DNA of 64,000 nt from Citreicoccus inhibens (GCF_019039035.1 NZ_JAHNZT010000002.1:248001-312000), one strand, 5' to 3'; counted from the first letter of the stretch, positions 25,171-34,515 are shown. A program made the numbers and translations. Notes: generated from the letters alone by a model not told the origin.

Positions 25171-25890
25171 CTACTTCCCCTTCGAGATCAGCTCCTCGCG
25201 GGTGGCGATCCCCCGCGACTCCATCACCGCCATCACCCCGCGCAACACGCGCGCCTGCTGCGCGACCATCCGCTCCAGGTCCGAGACCTGCTGCGTGAGC
25301 GCCTCCACCCGACGCGCCAACTCCGACTCGCGCGGGGGGCTCGCGACCGGGAGCGGTGAGGCGCGGGCGGTCTCAGGCTCGGCGGGTGGGGCCAACTCGA
25401 AGAGGGCCTCTTCCATGCCGAACGTGAGCGGGGTCGCGGCGGTGGCGGTGACCTCGCCGTGGTAGTTGCGGCGGATGGCGCGCTCGATGGACGACGCGCT
25501 CGCCACCACGACGCCGATGCGCAGGCCCGCGTGGAAGGCCAGCTCTTGGAGCGACTCCACGTTCGTCGGGTCGGCCGTGGCCACGGTCAGCAACTTGTGC
25601 GCGAGGTCCACCGCGGTGGGGAACACCGTGTAGCGCTCGGCGATGTCCACGCGCAGCGCCTGGAGCGCGGGCGGAGAGGGGACGAACGACTCCAGCTCCA
25701 CCGTGGGAATGGAGAGCTGCCGTGACAGTGCATGGACCATGGAGCTTTCGTCCACGTAACCCATCTGCACCAACGTCAGGCCGAGCCGTCCACCCCACTT
25801 GCGTTGCTCCGCGAGCGCGGAGCGCAGCTGCGTCTCCGTGAGCAGACCCGCGTCCATGAGGATTTCACCCAGGCGGCGCTTGCGGCCCAT
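25171..25890 (-). CDS. Stand-alone MshEN-domain protein, candidate c-di-GMP receptor
   Basis: 239 residues from the ATG at 25890 (no clear ribosome site; a GTG at 25926 is the alternative). Residues 5-60 carry both halves of the MshEN motif: RLGEIL then QLRSALAEQ, and RLGLTLVQMG then MVHAL. In MshE and PilB ATPases this domain binds cyclic di-GMP. Residues 60-160 resemble the GspE N-terminal domain, and a coiled-coil end (about 190-235) may dimerise. There is no Walker ATPase, so it is not a secretion ATPase itself. It may report c-di-GMP levels to a partner. It converges on the cNMP protein, 7 bases apart. Confidence 0.75.
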   Translation of the reverse strand: MGRKRRLGEILMDAGLLTETQLRSALAEQRKWGGRLGLTLVQMGYVDESSMVHALSRQLSIPTVELESFVPSPPALQALRVDIAERYTVFPTAVDLAHKLLTVATADPTNVESLQELAFHAGLRIGVVVASASSIERAIRRNYHGEVTATAATPLTFGMEEALFELAPPAEPETARASPLPVASPPRESELARRVEALTQQVSDLERMVAQQARVLRGVMAVMESRGIATREELISKGK

Positions 25891-26019
25891 CGAGGGTGCG
25901 GAAGGTGGGGGCGACAGGGGATTCACAGCCGCCCAGCATACCAGCGAGCAGGCGAGGTCGCGTCCGTGGATCCTGCTCGGGAAGGCGCCTGCGGGGCTCG
26001 GTTGAGGTAGCTTTTGCAC

Positions 26020-26856
26020 ATGGCTCGAAGTCTGTTCATGGGAATCCTTGGGTTGCTCATCTCCGGCTGTGCCACCCAGCGGTTGGCGGGCGCGGACCTG
26101 GACAGCGTGCAGCGGCCCGCCTTCATCTCCCGCATCGAGGATGGCGCGGGGCCTCGCAGCATGGTGTTCCGCGATGATGACTCCTATGGGGGCAAGCTGA
26201 AGAAGCTGGAGCCGAAGGAGGCGGACCGCCGGCTCGTGGTGAAGCTCCAGAGGGCCGTCACGCGCTTCGAGATCTCCGAGCGCCTGCGCGTCAACACGCT
26301 GACGCAGTTGCCGCGCGAGGCGCCGTGGACGCAGACGGTGGACCCCGCGCAGGTGGCCTCGTCGCTGGAGAGCTTCCTGGTGGAGGAGGTCCCCGCGAAC
26401 GCGCCGGACTACGAGCTGCTCTCGCCGCTGGGCGCGGACACCATCGTCGAGTTCGTCATCCAGGGCTACGGCATGCGCAGCAAGGGCGGACACGCGGGCG
26501 CGTTCGTCGAGGGCTACGGGCGCATGTTCTCCCTGAGTGGTCGCTCGGAGGTGTGGCGCCGGCCGTTCCATGTGGATCAGGTCGCCGCGGGCGCGCCGCA
26601 CCTGGATCCCTTCAAGGTGGGCAAGGATCCGGAGCTGTTCCGGCTCGCGGTGACGGCGATGCTGGACGAAGTGGCCGCGACGTTCGTGAAGGACCTCACG
26701 CCGAAGGACCGACACGGGAGTGCTCCCAAGGCCGCGCCCGCGCGGCTGGAGGGGAACGGACCGGACAGCGTGCATGTGACGGGGCGCCAGGCCGCGCCCC
26801 CCAAGCCCGCCGAGCCAGAGCTTCCCGCGGGCGAGCTTCCCGCGCCGGATCCCTGA
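26020..26856 (+). CDS. Predicted lipoprotein, unknown function
   Basis: 278 residues. Lipobox LLISGC after a short hydrophobic signal. The mature part begins with an RPAFISRIEDGAGPRS segment, has a mixed alpha/beta core (about 40-220) and ends in a Pro/Ala/Glu-rich tail. No family recognised. The ATG at 26020 is used; a TTG two codons upstream is possible. A TAGCTT -10-like box (26008-26013) lies 6 bases before the ATG. The gene is divergent from the MshEN gene and ends 1 base short of the convergent permease gene. Confidence 0.7.
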   Translation: MARSLFMGILGLLISGCATQRLAGADLDSVQRPAFISRIEDGAGPRSMVFRDDDSYGGKLKKLEPKEADRRLVVKLQRAVTRFEISERLRVNTLTQLPREAPWTQTVDPAQVASSLESFLVEEVPANAPDYELLSPLGADTIVEFVIQGYGMRSKGGHAGAFVEGYGRMFSLSGRSEVWRRPFHVDQVAAGAPHLDPFKVGKDPELFRLAVTAMLDEVAATFVKDLTPKDRHGSAPKAAPARLEGNGPDSVHVTGRQAAPPKPAEPELPAGELPAPDP

Positions 26857-26857
26857 G

Positions 26858-28105
26858 TCAGAACAGCGCGTGCTCGGCCAGCAGCACGGCGAGGCCGACG
26901 ACGAAGCTGAGCAGCGTCACCGGGAGGCCCACGCGCAGGTAGCGCATGAAGCTCATGTGTACCTTGCCGCGCGCGGCCTCGAACACGATGAGGTTCGCCA
27001 CGCTGCCCACCAGCGTGAGGTTGCCCGCCAGCGTGGAGCCGAGCGCGAGCACGTGCCAGCCCAGCTCGGGGTTCTGCAGGCCGGGCACCCAGGAGCGCGC
27101 CAGCATCACGAAGGGCACGTTGCTGAAGATGTTGGAGCCCACCAGGGTCAGCGTGGCGAACCCGAGCGTCTCGCGCCACGGCGGCCCTGCCATCAGCGGT
27201 GAGAACAGCCGGCGAATGGCCTCGGCCCAGCCGCCCTGGTTCACGCCGTACACGACGACGAACAGGCTGGCGAAGAACAGGAGCAGCACCCAGTCCAGGC
27301 GCTCCAGGTATCGCCTCGGCTCCAGGCCGCTGAGCGTCATCACCGCGACGCCACCGGCCAGCGCGCTCCAGCTCATGGGCAGGCCCAGGAAGAACGCAAT
27401 CACGACGCCGAGCAGCGAACCCAGCGCGAGCCACATCAGCCGCCGGTTCACGTCGGACGGAGGCGGGTGGGGATCGAATCGCCGCTCGGGGAGGTCGTAG
27501 CGGAAGAGGTACACCAGCGCTCCGGCGACGATGACGGTCGAGAGCAGCGCGGGCAGCGCCATGTAGGCCGCGAAGCTCGCATAGGACAGGCCCGAGGCTC
27601 CCTGGATGAGCATGTTCTGCGGGTTGCCGGTGAAGGTGGCCACCGAGCCGCTGTTGCTGCCCATGCAGATGGCGAGCAGGTACGGCACGGGCGGCAGGTC
27701 GACCTCCTCGACCACCGCGAGCACCAGCGGGGTCAACATCAGGCACACCGTGTCGTTGACGAGGAACGCGGAGAGGCCCGCGCTCACGAACGTCACCGCC
27801 ACGAGCAGCCGGCGCGGCGTATGCGCCACCCGCACCGCCTGGGCTCCTGCGAGGCGGAAGACATTCGCGACCGACAGGTACTCGGCCAGCAGCATCATCC
27901 CGAGCAGCAGCAGGATGGTGTCGCCGTCGATGGCGCGCCCGCTCGGCAGCGTGCTGTGGCCCAGGACCTGGGCGGGGGTGACGATGCCGAAGACGACCAT
28001 GAGCAGGGCGCCCAGCAGCGCACCACCCGCGCGGTCCAGCTTGAGCCCGGGCACCTTCGCCCCGGCGATGAAGACATACGTGAAGAGGAAGATGGCGAGC
28101 GCCAC
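26858..28105 (-). CDS. SLC13/ArsB-type anion permease or Na+/H+ antiporter
   Basis: 415 residues, 10-12 membrane segments. Characteristic spots are the LLGMMLLAEYL helix, FLVNDTVCLMLTPLVL, the GNPQNMLIQ loop (inverted-repeat ion-transporter hairpin) and SNVPFVML in the second half. This two-repeat plan with a paired SN/ND motif is that of the ion transporter superfamily (ArsB, NhaD, DASS). Arsenite, citrate/dicarboxylate or Na+ are all possible substrates and none is favoured by neighbours. The GTG at 28105 is the start; no clear Shine-Dalgarno sequence. Confidence 0.8.
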   Translation of the reverse strand: MALAIFLFTYVFIAGAKVPGLKLDRAGGALLGALLMVVFGIVTPAQVLGHSTLPSGRAIDGDTILLLLGMMLLAEYLSVANVFRLAGAQAVRVAHTPRRLLVAVTFVSAGLSAFLVNDTVCLMLTPLVLAVVEEVDLPPVPYLLAICMGSNSGSVATFTGNPQNMLIQGASGLSYASFAAYMALPALLSTVIVAGALVYLFRYDLPERRFDPHPPPSDVNRRLMWLALGSLLGVVIAFFLGLPMSWSALAGGVAVMTLSGLEPRRYLERLDWVLLLFFASLFVVVYGVNQGGWAEAIRRLFSPLMAGPPWRETLGFATLTLVGSNIFSNVPFVMLARSWVPGLQNPELGWHVLALGSTLAGNLTLVGSVANLIVFEAARGKVHMSFMRYLRVGLPVTLLSFVVGLAVLLAEHALF

Positions 28106-28146
28106 GGTGCCGGCACACTACCCGAACCGAGGCGCTTCGCAGGTGC

Positions 28147-29940
28147 TCAGAAGACGAAGGGGAAGCGGACCGGCTCGCCCTGTTCACGATGGGGCGTGAA
28201 GGCCCACGCGCGGATCTTCCCCTCGATGCAGCGAGCCATGGGCGTGCCGCGCAGCCGACCATTCTCCAGCAGCACGTCCGTCACACGGCCCGTGGGCAGG
28301 ATGTTCCAGCGAACGACGACCCGCTTGCCCTCGTTGGTCGCCGCGCCGGGCAAGGCCGCGCAGGTCGCCAGCTCCGACTGATTCGCGAGGACCACCGAGA
28401 AGATGTCCTCCTGCGCCAGCTTCGCTGGCATCGCCTTCACCGAGGGATCCGGAGGAATCCACACGGACGGCTTCGGTGCTGCGGGGCGGGGGGGCGGGTG
28501 CTCCAGCTCATGGGCGTAGGCCTCGTCCGGGCCGATGTCTTCACCGGACTCCTTGGGCGGCGCGGGCGGTGGCGGAGTGCCGTCGTGGGGCGGCGGCTGG
28601 GTGACCTCGGGCTGGGTTCGGGCTCGGCCAGACAGGGGCGCCACGGACGAGGCGCGCACGTGAACTTCTGGCGCGAGCGGCGGCAGCGGCGTCCCTTCGT
28701 CCGCCTCGGTGTCTCGCGCGGCGCCCTTCTTGGACGGGGGCGGCTCGTCGTCCGAGTCGTCATCCGTTCGCGACGTCACGGGCGCAGGAGCGCGCAGCGC
28801 GGCGACAGGCGCTCCCGGCGAGGGGGCCGGAGGTGCCGAGGCGGGCGCTGCCTCATGCACGGCCTCGGTCGCGACGGATGGCGCACTCGCGACCGTCGCC
28901 GTGGGAACGGTGGGCGCCGGGTCCTGAATCGGCGGAGGAGGGGGCGCGGGGACGGTTGTCTCGGCCGGGAGGGCCTGCGCTTGGGGCGCGGGCGCTGCTT
29001 CATGCTGCGCGAGCGGAGGCGTCGGGCTCCGATTCCCCACGTAGACGAGCACCGCCGCCACGGCCGCGCCTCCGAGGAGGCCCCCGCCCAGCAGCGGCAC
29101 GAGCCCAGAGAGCCAGCGCCGCTTCCGCGTGCCCCCCTGCGACGAAGGCTCGTGACCACTCGGTGCCGAGTCGCCGGCGAGCATGGGCACGAGGAGCGTT
29201 GGATCTCCCGAGATGTCTCGCGGCGCGGCGGCCGCGCGCGCAGGTTCGGGCTCCGCCTGGTGTGCGGGCGAACTGGCTTCGATGGGGACCGCGGCGACCG
29301 GCGTCGCCAGTGCCTCGGTGCTCGATGACGTCCGCGGCGACGGGGCGGCCTGCACGGGCGCGTTGGGCTGCGCCGCGGGCGCTCGGTGGACCGGGGCTTG
29401 AGGTGCCGGGGCGGACTGTGCCGCGGGGGCTTGGGGCACCACCGCCTGGGCGGGGGACACCACCTGTGCCGATGTCGCTGGCGCCGGCATTGAACCGGGC
29501 GCGAGCACCTCACGAAGCTCCGTCAGCTGATGAATGGGCTGCCAGGCCGCGAGCCCCTCGCGCCAGCAGAGTGAATCGGCGTGCAGCTCACCGCGCTGCC
29601 AATGGCCCCGCAGGGCGGCGACGTCGTAGGGCCCGGTGATTCTTCCACCCATGACCGCGTACCAGGCGTGACTCGGCGGGCTCTCTTCCTTCGGCGGCTC
29701 GGGGGGGCCATCGAGCGGGCTCGCGCGCTGCGAATAGCGCGTGCCTCGGTGCAGGCGCTCGGAGCCCACATCCCAGCGCGAGCGCGGCGCCGGCGCGCGG
29801 GGGACCACGGCGTTGCGCGCGGTGCGAAGCTGGCCGACGAACGCATCCAGCTCCGACTCCGACACCTCACCCAGGACGGAGGACCGGTCCGCCTCGGGAG
29901 TGGCCGGGGGTTTTCCACCATCCTCAGGGTTGCTGCCCAT
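28147..29940 (-). CDS. GYF-domain protein with AgmX/PglI-type C-terminus (GltJ-like architecture)
   Basis: 597 residues. A cytoplasmic GYF_2 domain (92-146: WYAVMGGRITGPYDV, LCWREGLAAW) and a Pro/Ala-rich linker precede one membrane helix (about 272-297), then a long Pro-rich periplasmic stretch (300-490) and a C-terminal domain with VVVRWNILPTGRVTDV and MARCIEGKIRAWAF. This layout resembles AgmX/GltJ, the membrane-spanning scaffold of the myxobacterial gliding machine, whose end resembles TonB. The N-terminal zinc finger of GltJ is not seen, so this is more likely a paralogue. AAGGAG before the ATG fixes the start. The lipoprotein gene upstream is 86 bases away. Confidence 0.8.
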   Translation of the reverse strand: MGSNPEDGGKPPATPEADRSSVLGEVSESELDAFVGQLRTARNAVVPRAPAPRSRWDVGSERLHRGTRYSQRASPLDGPPEPPKEESPPSHAWYAVMGGRITGPYDVAALRGHWQRGELHADSLCWREGLAAWQPIHQLTELREVLAPGSMPAPATSAQVVSPAQAVVPQAPAAQSAPAPQAPVHRAPAAQPNAPVQAAPSPRTSSSTEALATPVAAVPIEASSPAHQAEPEPARAAAAPRDISGDPTLLVPMLAGDSAPSGHEPSSQGGTRKRRWLSGLVPLLGGGLLGGAAVAAVLVYVGNRSPTPPLAQHEAAPAPQAQALPAETTVPAPPPPPIQDPAPTVPTATVASAPSVATEAVHEAAPASAPPAPSPGAPVAALRAPAPVTSRTDDDSDDEPPPSKKGAARDTEADEGTPLPPLAPEVHVRASSVAPLSGRARTQPEVTQPPPHDGTPPPPAPPKESGEDIGPDEAYAHELEHPPPRPAAPKPSVWIPPDPSVKAMPAKLAQEDIFSVVLANQSELATCAALPGAATNEGKRVVVRWNILPTGRVTDVLLENGRLRGTPMARCIEGKIRAWAFTPHREQGEPVRFPFVF

Positions 29941-30026
29941 GCTGCTGCTCCTTCATCGCTCGCCAGGGCCGGGACCCAAGGACCCCGGTGACTTTGGACC
30001 CGGAGGCACCGCTCCCGCGCGCGAGC

Positions 30027-30470
30027 CTACTCAACCTTGCTGACGTGCGACGCCACCGCAAGCCAATGTCCGTCCCGCAAGACAAAGACGTTCGTGTAGC
30101 GAAAGGTGATGGCCAGTGGGCGATCGTTCCAGAGTCCCCGCAGCTGGGCGCGGCCCGTGGTGACGGCGCTGTCGCCGTACACGCGCGCCTGTCGATCATC
30201 GAGCGCGAGCGGCTCCAGGCTGCGCTCGGGCATGGCCACCGTCTGGAGGTAGCGCTCGCGGCACTCGACGGACGGGTCGAGCCCGCTCAGCACGAAGTCG
30301 TCCGCCAGGAACTTCTCCAGTCCGGCCGAGTCCTTCGCGACCAGGGCCGCGTACCACGCCTGCTCGGTCTCCAGGACCGCGGCCTCCGTCATGCCCGCTG
30401 CCGCGCTGCCTCGCGTCGAGGCGCAGCCCATGAGTCCGAGGGCGAGCAGCATGGGCGTGATGCGGCGCAT
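30027..30470 (-). CDS. SnoaL-like (DUF4440) lipoprotein
   Basis: 147 residues. Lipobox LGLMGC, then a single NTF2/SnoaL-like cone: EQAWYAALVAKDSAGLEKFLADDFV, then AVTTGRAQLRG and YTNVFVLRDGHWLAVASH, the DUF4440 pattern. Such domains bind small molecules or act as weak enzymes; the role here is unknown. The start at 30470 has GGAG 7 bases upstream. It could be cotranscribed with the GYF/AgmX gene. Confidence 0.8.
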   Translation of the reverse strand: MRRITPMLLALGLMGCASTRGSAAAGMTEAAVLETEQAWYAALVAKDSAGLEKFLADDFVLSGLDPSVECRERYLQTVAMPERSLEPLALDDRQARVYGDSAVTTGRAQLRGLWNDRPLAITFRYTNVFVLRDGHWLAVASHVSKVE

Positions 30471-30622
30471 GGGGGCTCCATGAAAAGGGGGACGCGAGGG
30501 TACCGGAAGCGCCCGACCACTGCTCCCTATTCCTGGGGGCGCTCCCTCGTCCGCTGTGTCGGTAGGACTCCCCGTTATCCTTGATGACCACTCAGCGCGA
30601 GGGCGACGGCTGAGTTCGCGCG

Positions 30623-30651
30623 TTGTCTCGCTCGGTGCACGTCTGTACAGT
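30623..30651 (+). promoter_or_regulatory. Candidate promoter of mrfA (leaderless type)
   Basis: TTGTCT (30623-30628), a 17-base spacer and TACAGT (30646-30651) lie 9 bases before the ATG at 30661. A transcript would begin within about 3 bases of the start codon, and no Shine-Dalgarno sequence is present. Confidence 0.4.
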
Positions 30652-30660
30652 GCCCGGCCC

Positions 30661-33078
30661 ATGAAGTCCGTGAAGGAACCCGAGGCGTTCTCCGGGGCTC
30701 GCCGCACGCCGTGGTCGGGTCCTCGCGGGCTCGACGCCGTCCTCCAGGGGTGGCAGCGCGATCGCCAGCTCTGGTCCTGCTTTGCCCTCGACGAGGTGAC
30801 TCCCGCGCGGACCGGCTCCTTCGCGCCCGTGCCCGAGGACGTCGCGCCCCAGGTTCGAGAGGCGCTCCGGCGCCGCGGCGTCGAGCAGCTCTTCTCGCAC
30901 CAGGCCGAGGCGTACCAGCGGGCCCGCGAGGGCCAGGACCTGGTCATCGCCACCCCCACGGCCTCGGGCAAGAGCCTCTGCTACAACCTGCCGCTGCTGG
31001 ACCGCTTCGCGCGCGAGCCTCAGGCGCGTGCGCTCTACCTGTTCCCCACCAAGGCCCTGTCGCGCGATCAGGAAGAGTCGCTGCGCGCGTTCATGCGCGA
31101 GGCGGGGCTGGAGCACGGCGCCATCACCTTCGACGGCGACACGCCCGGGGACGCGCGGCGCGCGGCCCGTGAGCGCAGCGGCGTGGTGCTCACCAACCCG
31201 GACATGCTCCACACGGGCATCCTGCCGCACCACGCGGGCTGGGCGCGCCTGTTCGCGAACCTGCGCTACGTCGTCATCGACGAGCTGCACACGTATCGCG
31301 GTGTGTTCGGCTCGCATCTGGCCAACGTGCTTCGGCGCCTGCAGCGGGTCGCGCGCTTCCATGGCTCGTCGCCCACGTTCATCCTGGCTTCGGCCACCAT
31401 CGGCAACCCGAAGGCGCATGCCGAGCGGATGCTGGGGCGCAAGGTCGCGCTGGTGTCGGAGAGCGGGGCGCCCTCGGGTGAGCGGCGCGTGCTCGTCTAC
31501 AACCCGCCGGTGGTGAACGCCGAGCTGGGCATCCGCGCCAGCTACCTCAAGAGCGCGGTGCGGCTGACCGCCGACCTGGTGCGCTCCGGCGTGTCCACGC
31601 TGCTGTTCGGACAGTCGCGCAACAATATCGAGGTGATGCTCAAGTACCTGCGGGATCGGTTCGTCGAGGAGAAGCTGGACCCTTCGCTCATCCAGGGCTA
31701 CCGCGGGGGCTACCTGCCCGGGACGCGGCGCTCCACTGAAGCGGCCATGCGCGCGGGCGAGGTGCGCTGCGTGGTGGCCACGAACGCGCTGGAGCTGGGC
31801 ATCGACATCGGCTCGTTGGACGCGGTGGTGTGCGCGGGCTATCCGGGCTCGGTGGCCGCGCTGTGGCAGCGCTTCGGTCGCGCGGGACGCCGCGGCGCGG
31901 GCAGTCTGGCGCTGCTCGTCACCTCCAGCGCGCCGTTGGATCAATACCTCGCGGGAGATCCGCGCGCGCTCACGGGCGCTCCGGTCGAGCACGCGCGCAT
32001 CGATCCGGACAACGTGGAGATTCTCGTCCAGCACCTCAAGTGCGCCGCGTTCGAGCTGCCCTTCGAAGAGGGCGACTCCTTTGGCGACGTGCCGGTGGAG
32101 AGCACCACCGAGGCGCTCGGGTTCCTGGCGCAGCACCAGGTGGTGCATCCCTCGTCGGGCGAGGGGGGACGCCGGGTGTTCCACTGGTCCTCGGATGCGT
32201 ACCCAGCCAACCATGTGTCGCTGCGCAGCGTGGGCTGGGACAACGTGGTCATCATCGAGCTGGGCTCGGATCGGACCCTGGCGGAGATGGACTTCCGCTC
32301 GGCGCACACGATGCTGCACGAGCAGGCCATCTATCAGCACGAGGGCGAGCAGTATCAGGTCGAGCGCTTGGACCTGGAGAACCACAAGGCCTTCGTGCGC
32401 AAGGTGGCGCCGGACTACTTCACCGACGCGATGACCTACGTCCGCGTGAATGTCATCCAGGAGGACCAGGGCGCGCCGCTCGGGCCGGTGCTCCAGGTGG
32501 GCATGGGCGAGGTGTCCGTCATCGAGAAGGTGGTGGGCTACAAGAAGATCAAGTTCCACACGCACGAGAACGTCGGCTACGGCGACGTGCGCCTCCCCGA
32601 GATGCAGATGCACACCACGGCGCTGTGGCTGACGGTGCCGGAGTCGGTGGTGCGCTCGCTCGACGCGCCCCGGCCCGCGGTCATCGATTCCTTGCGCGGG
32701 CTGGCGACGGCGCTGCGCACGGTGGCGTGCGTGGGGTTGATGATCGACCCGCGCGACCTCGGCAAGACGCTGGGCAATCGCGACGAGGCGGACGGTCCGC
32801 CGCGCAAGGATGGGAGCGTGGGCTTCGACCCCACCCTCTTCCTCTACGACAACATCCCCGGCGGCGTGGGGCTGGCGGCGCGGCTGTTCGATCAGCGCGA
32901 CGAGCTGCTGCTGCGCGCGCGCAAGCTGCTGGAGACGTGCGCGTGTGAAGAGGGGTGCCCGGCGTGCATCGGTCCGGCGGCGGGGAACGTGCCGGGCGCG
33001 GCACCGGTGGACGTGCATCCGCGCAAGCGGCTGGGGCTCGACGTGCTGGCCGCGCTGGGCATCGCGGGCGTGCAGTAG
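30661..33078 (+). CDS. mrfA: MrfA-type DEAD/H-box helicase (Hrq1 family, DUF1998)
   Basis: 805 residues. Superfamily 2 motifs: Q-like region LFSHQAEAY, Walker A ATPTASGKS (about 97-105), DELH (about 207-210), SATIGNP and the GRAGRRG motif VI. The C-terminal DUF1998 region has four cysteines at 760, 762, 766 and 769 (CxCx3CxxC), as in Bacillus subtilis MrfA and yeast Hrq1, where they bind zinc. Known role of MrfA: a helicase in nucleotide-excision-independent repair of mitomycin C adducts, working with the exonuclease MrfB. Here the next gene encodes the MrfB homologue, 15 bases on, which strongly supports the assignment. Confidence 0.85.
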   Translation: MKSVKEPEAFSGARRTPWSGPRGLDAVLQGWQRDRQLWSCFALDEVTPARTGSFAPVPEDVAPQVREALRRRGVEQLFSHQAEAYQRAREGQDLVIATPTASGKSLCYNLPLLDRFAREPQARALYLFPTKALSRDQEESLRAFMREAGLEHGAITFDGDTPGDARRAARERSGVVLTNPDMLHTGILPHHAGWARLFANLRYVVIDELHTYRGVFGSHLANVLRRLQRVARFHGSSPTFILASATIGNPKAHAERMLGRKVALVSESGAPSGERRVLVYNPPVVNAELGIRASYLKSAVRLTADLVRSGVSTLLFGQSRNNIEVMLKYLRDRFVEEKLDPSLIQGYRGGYLPGTRRSTEAAMRAGEVRCVVATNALELGIDIGSLDAVVCAGYPGSVAALWQRFGRAGRRGAGSLALLVTSSAPLDQYLAGDPRALTGAPVEHARIDPDNVEILVQHLKCAAFELPFEEGDSFGDVPVESTTEALGFLAQHQVVHPSSGEGGRRVFHWSSDAYPANHVSLRSVGWDNVVIIELGSDRTLAEMDFRSAHTMLHEQAIYQHEGEQYQVERLDLENHKAFVRKVAPDYFTDAMTYVRVNVIQEDQGAPLGPVLQVGMGEVSVIEKVVGYKKIKFHTHENVGYGDVRLPEMQMHTTALWLTVPESVVRSLDAPRPAVIDSLRGLATALRTVACVGLMIDPRDLGKTLGNRDEADGPPRKDGSVGFDPTLFLYDNIPGGVGLAARLFDQRDELLLRARKLLETCACEEGCPACIGPAAGNVPGAAPVDVHPRKRLGLDVLAALGIAGVQ

Positions 33079-33093
33079 TCGAGGGGCGCGGGC

Positions 33094-34515
33094 ATGGACC
33101 TGAAGCGCAAGCTGTCGCGGCTCACCAGTGCGGGGCCGGGAGGTCGGCCCGTCGCCAAGGCCGCGGAGCCGCCGGTCTCGCCCGAGCCCGTGGCCGCGGA
33201 GGCCGAGTCCTCTGTCTCGGCGCCCGAGCCCGAATCGTCCGCGCCGCCCTCCACGGATCCGCGCGTGGAGGCCCTGCGGCGGTTGCTGACGGGGTGGGCT
33301 GAGCGCCAGGGGACCGCTTCAGCGCGTCGGGCCGTGGGGCCCGTGCCGCCTCCGACGCCGCTGCCCGTGGAGGCCCGCGAGACGCCTCACGGCACCGTGC
33401 ACGTGTCCGAGCGACTGCTCCCGCCAGGGCACCGGCATGGCAGTGCCCCCTTGGACGGCGCGCTGGACGCGGACGCCGCGCTGGTGGCAAGCCTCGCGCT
33501 GCATCCGGAGCTGGCCGGGGTGGATCTCCAGCGGATGCTGTTGCTCGACACCGAGACCACCGGGCTCGCGGGCGGAACGGGCACCGTGCCGTTCCTCGTA
33601 GGCATGGCGTGGTTCGAGGGCCGGGCGCTGCGCGTGCAGCAGCTCTTCTTGCGTCGCTTGGGCGAGGAGGGCCCGCTGCTGCGCATGCTCGCCGAGCGCC
33701 TGGCGGAGGCGTCCTGCCTGGTGACGTACAACGGCAAGAGCTTCGATTGGCCCTTGCTGCGAACGCGCTTCGTGCTGAACCGCGTGCCCACGCCAGCCGT
33801 GCCACCGCATCTGGATCTGCTGCACTGCGCGCGGCGCGTGTTCAAGCACCGGGGCAGTGGCGCGCGGTTGGTGCACCTGGAGGAGCAGTGGCTGGGCCAT
33901 CGGCGGGTGGGGGACGTGGATGGCTCGTTGATTCCGGAGCTGTACTTCCGCTTCCTGCGTGGCACGGATGGCTCGGAGCTCACGGGGGTGCTGGAGCACA
34001 ACGTGAACGATCTGCTCCTCCTGGCGGCGCTGCTGGGGGAGATGGTCCGGCGCTTCCGGGCGGTGGGCGGCGCGGGGGAGGATCCGCGAGACCTCCTGGG
34101 CTTCGCGGGCGTGGCCGAGCGCGCGGGGGACGCCGAGCGGGCTCGGGCCTTCGCGCAGGCCGCGGCCGAGGGGGGCCGAGGCGACGTGGGGTTGGAGGCG
34201 CTGGTGCTGGCCTCGCGCGTGTCACGCCGCGCGGGGGACAACGAGGAGGCGGTGACGTACCTCCACCGGGCCCTGACCACCGCGCGTGGCGCGCAGGCCG
34301 CCGAGCTGCACCTGTCCCTGTCCAAGCTGTATGAGCACGCGCTCAAGCGGCTGCCGCGCGCGCTGGAGCATGCCCGGCTCGCGGCGGCGGCCGAGCTGCC
34401 CGAGGCCCACCGGAGCCGCGTCGAGCGATTGGAGCGCAGGGTGTCCCGCGGAGCGCGAGAGCTGCCTCTCGCGCTCGACGTCGAGCCCCGCGGGAGCGTC
34501 AGGACTTCTGGTTGA
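33094..34515 (+). CDS. mrfB: MrfB/YprB-type DEDDh exonuclease with TPR tail
   Basis: 473 residues. A Pro/Ala/Glu-rich lead (1-90) precedes an RNase H-like DEDDh nuclease: D152-x-E154 (LLLDTETTGLAGGTG), D218 (YNGKSFDWP) and H302/D306 (HNVND), so all catalytic positions are present. The C-terminal 150 residues form TPR-like helices, as in YprB/MrfB. It should degrade damaged DNA opened by MrfA. It follows mrfA by 15 bases with GAGGGG as ribosome site. Its last 17 bases overlap the 3' end of the convergent SDR gene. Confidence 0.85.
   Translation: MDLKRKLSRLTSAGPGGRPVAKAAEPPVSPEPVAAEAESSVSAPEPESSAPPSTDPRVEALRRLLTGWAERQGTASARRAVGPVPPPTPLPVEARETPHGTVHVSERLLPPGHRHGSAPLDGALDADAALVASLALHPELAGVDLQRMLLLDTETTGLAGGTGTVPFLVGMAWFEGRALRVQQLFLRRLGEEGPLLRMLAERLAEASCLVTYNGKSFDWPLLRTRFVLNRVPTPAVPPHLDLLHCARRVFKHRGSGARLVHLEEQWLGHRRVGDVDGSLIPELYFRFLRGTDGSELTGVLEHNVNDLLLLAALLGEMVRRFRAVGGAGEDPRDLLGFAGVAERAGDAERARAFAQAAAEGGRGDVGLEALVLASRVSRRAGDNEEAVTYLHRALTTARGAQAAELHLSLSKLYEHALKRLPRALEHARLAAAAELPEAHRSRVERLERRVSRGARELPLALDVEPRGSVRTSG

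Noticed and set aside
30592-33018. 808-codon minus-strand open frame opposite mrfA
   Set aside because: Shadow of mrfA, with Arg/His/Gln-rich sequence and no recognisable domain.
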